Origin: JAJRTA01 sp965603125
GTDB taxonomy: Bacteria > Zixibacteria > MSB-5A5 > GN15 > FEB-12
Direction of reading: 5' to 3'
DNA length: 64,000 nucleotides
Assembly: GCA_965603125.1 (NCBI GenBank)
Contig: CBFDBU010000014.1
Coordinates: 16,919 to 80,918 of the forward strand
Part shown: piece by piece, positions 61,361 through 64,000 of the stretch
How the letters are laid out: each line of letters starts with the position of its first letter
Position numbering within the stretch: the first letter of the stretch is position 1
Program-made: the position numbers and the translations under genes
Notes under the pieces: model-generated
Told to the model about the DNA's origin: nothing
Databases searched by the model: none
What the model saw: the letters and a program-made list of their open reading frames with translations, nothing else

Positions 61361-62014
61361 ATGAGAGGCGGTCCCTGCTCCCTTCGCCGCCACGCGATCC
61401 TGCTGGCGGTGTGCCTGGCTCTGATCGGCCTGTCGGTTATCGAGTCCGCTCGGGGTTGCGACGAGACCGTGCTGATCGACAGTGTGGAATACACTGTCTC
61501 TGATCGCTGGTGCGGAAAGAGAATCGACCCCGAGCAGATGGCCCGACCGGACCGACTTCTGCCCCTGCCCCGGGAGTTGACTTTCGAGGATTACCGGATC
61601 TACGTGGCGCCGGACGCCGGACGGGCATTTGTGCAAATGGCCGCAAACGCCATAAACGACAGTGTCGTTCTGATAGTCGACTCCGGGTACCGCTCCGTGG
61701 ATTACCAGGCGCGAATCATCGCGCGCCGTCTTGCACGGGGACAGAGTTTCGCGGAGATCATGACTTTAGTCGCTCCACCAGGATACTCCGAGCATCATAC
61801 GGGCCGGGCTTTCGACCTTGTGCCCAGCAACGCCGGTTTTGCCGACACGGAGGCGTACCGGTGGCTGTCGCGCAACGCCGACCGGTTTGGGTTCAAGGAA
61901 ACACTCCCGCCGGCCGGGGAGGACTCGGCTGGTTGGGAACCCTGGCACTGGGCATTTCTTGCAGACACAACCACATCCGCAAAGAGCACGGAAAGCGACC
62001 CCACCCGCGACTGA
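61361..62014 (+). CDS. VanY-type D-alanyl-D-alanine carboxypeptidase
   Basis: A 217-residue exported peptidase. The signal or anchor helix is HAILLAVCLALIGLSVIESA. The LAS/M15 zinc-peptidase motifs are complete: VDSGYRSVDYQARI, then PGYSEHHTGRAFDLVPSN (S-x-H-x-x-G-x-A-x-D) and WEPWHWAFL (E-x-W-H). The family trims the terminal D-Ala from peptidoglycan stems. ATG 61361 is chosen; a GTG 24 bp upstream is possible and neither has a clear ribosome site. The last 15 residues are a disordered Thr/Ser/Lys tail. Confidence 0.9.
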   Translation: MRGGPCSLRRHAILLAVCLALIGLSVIESARGCDETVLIDSVEYTVSDRWCGKRIDPEQMARPDRLLPLPRELTFEDYRIYVAPDAGRAFVQMAANAINDSVVLIVDSGYRSVDYQARIIARRLARGQSFAEIMTLVAPPGYSEHHTGRAFDLVPSNAGFADTEAYRWLSRNADRFGFKETLPPAGEDSAGWEPWHWAFLADTTTSAKSTESDPTRD

Positions 62015-62156
62015 TCTACTCTCGTAACACGCTAACACACAACGACATACAATGCCCGACGGGTGCGCCTTTTTAGTTGATTTACGGGCGTGTGAGGCCT
62101 AACTTGAGATGTTGGATAACAAGTTGGATTAGCATCAACCAAAGGAACCCGCCGCT

Positions 62157-64000
62157 ATGCCGCTCGAACGCGAGAGAATTGAAGAAATCTTCCTTGAAGA
62201 GGAGATGAAGTCCTCCTACCTCGACTATTCCATGTCCGTCATCACCAACCGGGCCCTGCCCGACATCCGTGACGGCATGAAGCCCTCCAATCGCCGCATC
62301 CTCGTAGCCATGAACGATCTGAGTCTCAATCCCGGTCGTCCCCACCGCAAGTGCGCCAAGATCGCGGGTGACACGTCGGGCAACTATCACCCTCACGGGG
62401 AACAGGTGGTCTACCCTACGCTCGTGCGAATGGCGCAGGATTTCAACATGCGTTATCCTCTGGTCGACGGTCAGGGGAATTTCGGGTCCATTGACGGCGA
62501 CGGCGCCGCCGCCATGCGATACACCGAAGCAAGACTGACACCTATCGCGCTTGAAATACTGACCGACCTGAACAAGGATACCGTCGACTTCATCGATAAC
62601 TACGACGGCACTCGAAAAGAGCCGCGGGTGCTGCCGGGCAGGTTCCCCAACCTAATTTGCAACGGTACTACCGGCATCGCCGTCGGAATGGCCACCAGTA
62701 TTCCCCCCCACAACCTGAGCGAAGTGTCGCAGGCCATCCTCAGGGTCATCGACGACCCCGACTGCAGCAACCAGGACCTGATGGAGTATATCCCGGGGCC
62801 TGACTTCCCCACCGGGGGCATTATCAACGGCGAAGCCGGTATCAGGCAGGCTTACGAGACGGGCAAGGGGCGCCTTCTCGTTCGCGCCAGGGCCGGTATC
62901 GAGCGAATGAAAAGCGGCAAGGAAGTGATCGTCATCACCGAAATCCCCTACCAGGTTAACAAGTCCAACCTTCTTGAGAAGATCGCCGACCTGGTGCGGG
63001 ACAAGACCATCGAAGGTATCTCCGACCTGCGCGACGAATCGGATCGCGACGGTATGCGCATCGTCATCGAACTCAAGCGAGAGCAGCAGCCGGATATCGT
63101 TCTCAACCAACTGTACAAGCACACCACCATGCAGGTGACGTTCTCGGTGATAATGTTGGGGCTCGACCACGGCGTGCCGAAGCTGATGCCGCTCAAGCAA
63201 ATGATCCAGGCTTTTGTCGATCACCGCCACGAGGTCGTCACCCGGCGGACGGAGTTCGATCTGCGCAAGGCCGAGGAAAGAGCGCACATCTTAGAGGGCT
63301 ACCGTATTGCACTGGATAACATCGACGCCGTCATCGCCCTGATCAAGAAGTCCAAAGACGCCCCGACCGCCCGCGAAGGGCTGATGAAAAAGTTCAAGCT
63401 GAGCGAAAAGCAGGCCACGGCCATCCTGGAGATGCGGCTGCAGCGCCTCACCGGCCTGGAGCGCAAAAAGATCCAGGAGGAATACCGCGAACTGATCAAG
63501 AACATCAGTCAGTTGAAGGCGATCCTCGAATCGGTGGCGCTGCGGATGAACATCATCAAGGAAGAGACGGTCGAGATCGATAAAAAGTACGGCGACGAAC
63601 GCCGCACCGAGATACAGGAAGCCGCCGAGGATCTCACCGTCGAGGACCTCATCGCCGAGGAGGAGATGGCCATAACCATCTCGCACCTGGGTTATATCAA
63701 GCGGCTGTCGGTCTCGGCGTATCGTCGCCAGCACCGCGGCGGCAAGGGCGTGATCGGTATCGAAACCAAATCGGACGACTTCGCCGAGCATCTCTTCATC
63801 GCATCCACGCACGAATACATCCTCTTTTTCTCCACCAAGGGGCGCTGTTACTGGGTGAAAGTGCACAGTATCCCCACGGGCGGCAAACTGGCCAAGGGCA
63901 AGCCGATCGCCAACATGTGCCGCATGGAGAGCGGTGAGGCCGTCACCGCCTTCTGCAAGGTGCGCGACTTCCCGTCGGACGAGTACGTCGTCATGGCCAC
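62157..64000 (+). CDS. gyrA: DNA gyrase subunit A (5'-terminal part)
   Basis: Type II topoisomerase breakage-reunion subunit; the gene runs off the right edge after about 614 codons. It opens MPLERERIEEIFLEEEMKSS and YLDYSMSVITNRALPDIRDG; the active-site Tyr122 lies in AAAMRYTEARL. The region equivalent to the quinolone-resistance-determining region reads HPHGEQVVYPTLVRM. With numbering identical to E. coli this gives Glu82, Gln83 and Pro87, where E. coli has Asp, Ser and Asp. The coiled-coil arm and the start of the C-terminal beta-pinwheel (RGGKGVIGIETKSDDFAEH) are visible. AAAGGA precedes the ATG. gyrB is not in the window. A parC identity is less likely, given the overall match to GyrA and a pinwheel start close to the GyrA-box type. 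Confidence 0.93.
   Translation, partial: MPLERERIEEIFLEEEMKSSYLDYSMSVITNRALPDIRDGMKPSNRRILVAMNDLSLNPGRPHRKCAKIAGDTSGNYHPHGEQVVYPTLVRMAQDFNMRYPLVDGQGNFGSIDGDGAAAMRYTEARLTPIALEILTDLNKDTVDFIDNYDGTRKEPRVLPGRFPNLICNGTTGIAVGMATSIPPHNLSEVSQAILRVIDDPDCSNQDLMEYIPGPDFPTGGIINGEAGIRQAYETGKGRLLVRARAGIERMKSGKEVIVITEIPYQVNKSNLLEKIADLVRDKTIEGISDLRDESDRDGMRIVIELKREQQPDIVLNQLYKHTTMQVTFSVIMLGLDHGVPKLMPLKQMIQAFVDHRHEVVTRRTEFDLRKAEERAHILEGYRIALDNIDAVIALIKKSKDAPTAREGLMKKFKLSEKQATAILEMRLQRLTGLERKKIQEEYRELIKNISQLKAILESVALRMNIIKEETVEIDKKYGDERRTEIQEAAEDLTVEDLIAEEEMAITISHLGYIKRLSVSAYRRQHRGGKGVIGIETKSDDFAEHLFIASTHEYILFFSTKGRCYWVKVHSIPTGGKLAKGKPIANMCRMESGEAVTAFCKVRDFPSDEYVVMA

Overview
The window is chromosomal DNA of moderately high G+C content (roughly 55-60% by eye) from a free-living diderm bacterium. 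Housekeeping genes (dnaE, recA, tilS, hpt, ftsH, folE, folP, cdaA, mreB, ispH, gyrA) are mixed with envelope and secretion genes: a dockerin-ended secreted giant, a PEP-CTERM protein, a PpiD-like foldase, Spy/CpxP-like periplasmic proteins, a DUF4159/DUF4175-like/TPR operon and a DUF2723 membrane protein. This mixture fits an uncultivated lineage of the FCB superphylum, perhaps near candidate division Zixibacteria. That placement is inference from gene content only. TTG and GTG starts preceded by good Shine-Dalgarno sequences are common.

Layout. 1-6 kb: 5'-terminal part of dnaE (minus), a PEP-CTERM protein (minus), recA, an orphan gene with its own promoter, and a STAS/SpoIIAA-like protein (minus). 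6.5-17.5 kb: nitroreductase, then tilS-hpt-ftsH-folE and folP-cdaA. These two blocks are separated by a metallophosphoesterase gene and an AT-rich island holding an IS1-like transposase relic, a HigB toxin, a HigA-ImmA/IrrE fusion, a third unknown gene and a decayed Ala/Lys-rich ORF. 17.8-24 kb: DUF4159, a large DUF4175-like membrane/coiled-coil protein and a TPR lipoprotein-like protein, probably one operon. 24-29.6 kb: DUF2723 protein, an HTH-DUF2087 regulator and a GT-C glycosyltransferase. 29.8-35.2 kb: TcmP with its three-Cys (DUF5131) partner, pdxT, ispH, an O-methyltransferase and an ArsC/Spx-like protein. 35.3-46 kb: ETF-QO, PpiD-like foldase (minus), M23 peptidase, rhomboid protease, MaeB-type malic enzyme and mreB. 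46-48.6 kb: ECF sigma factor, zinc-finger anti-sigma factor and two Spy/CpxP-like proteins. 48.7-54.3 kb: KAP NTPase, then (minus) an SbcC/Rad50 ATPase overlapping a membrane-anchored SNase-type nuclease. 54.3-64 kb: a long leader with a small upstream ORF, a 1686-residue secreted dockerin protein, a PflX-like radical SAM protein, a VanY-like carboxypeptidase and the 5' part of gyrA.

The most notable items are: (i) a dispersed, roughly 150-bp MITE-like repeat (two full copies and one core) whose two internal hairpins have complementary loops; (ii) the TcmP/three-Cys pair; (iii) a Rad50-like ATPase coupled to a membrane SNase with no SbcD beside it; (iv) the toxin/antitoxin-protease module with a 21-bp palindromic operator; (v) an ECF-sigma/anti-sigma/Spy-like module whose last product is rich in Met, His and Gly; and (vi) a GyrA with Gln83 and Pro87 in place of the quinolone-anchoring Ser and Asp. 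No tRNA, rRNA or CRISPR array was recognised.
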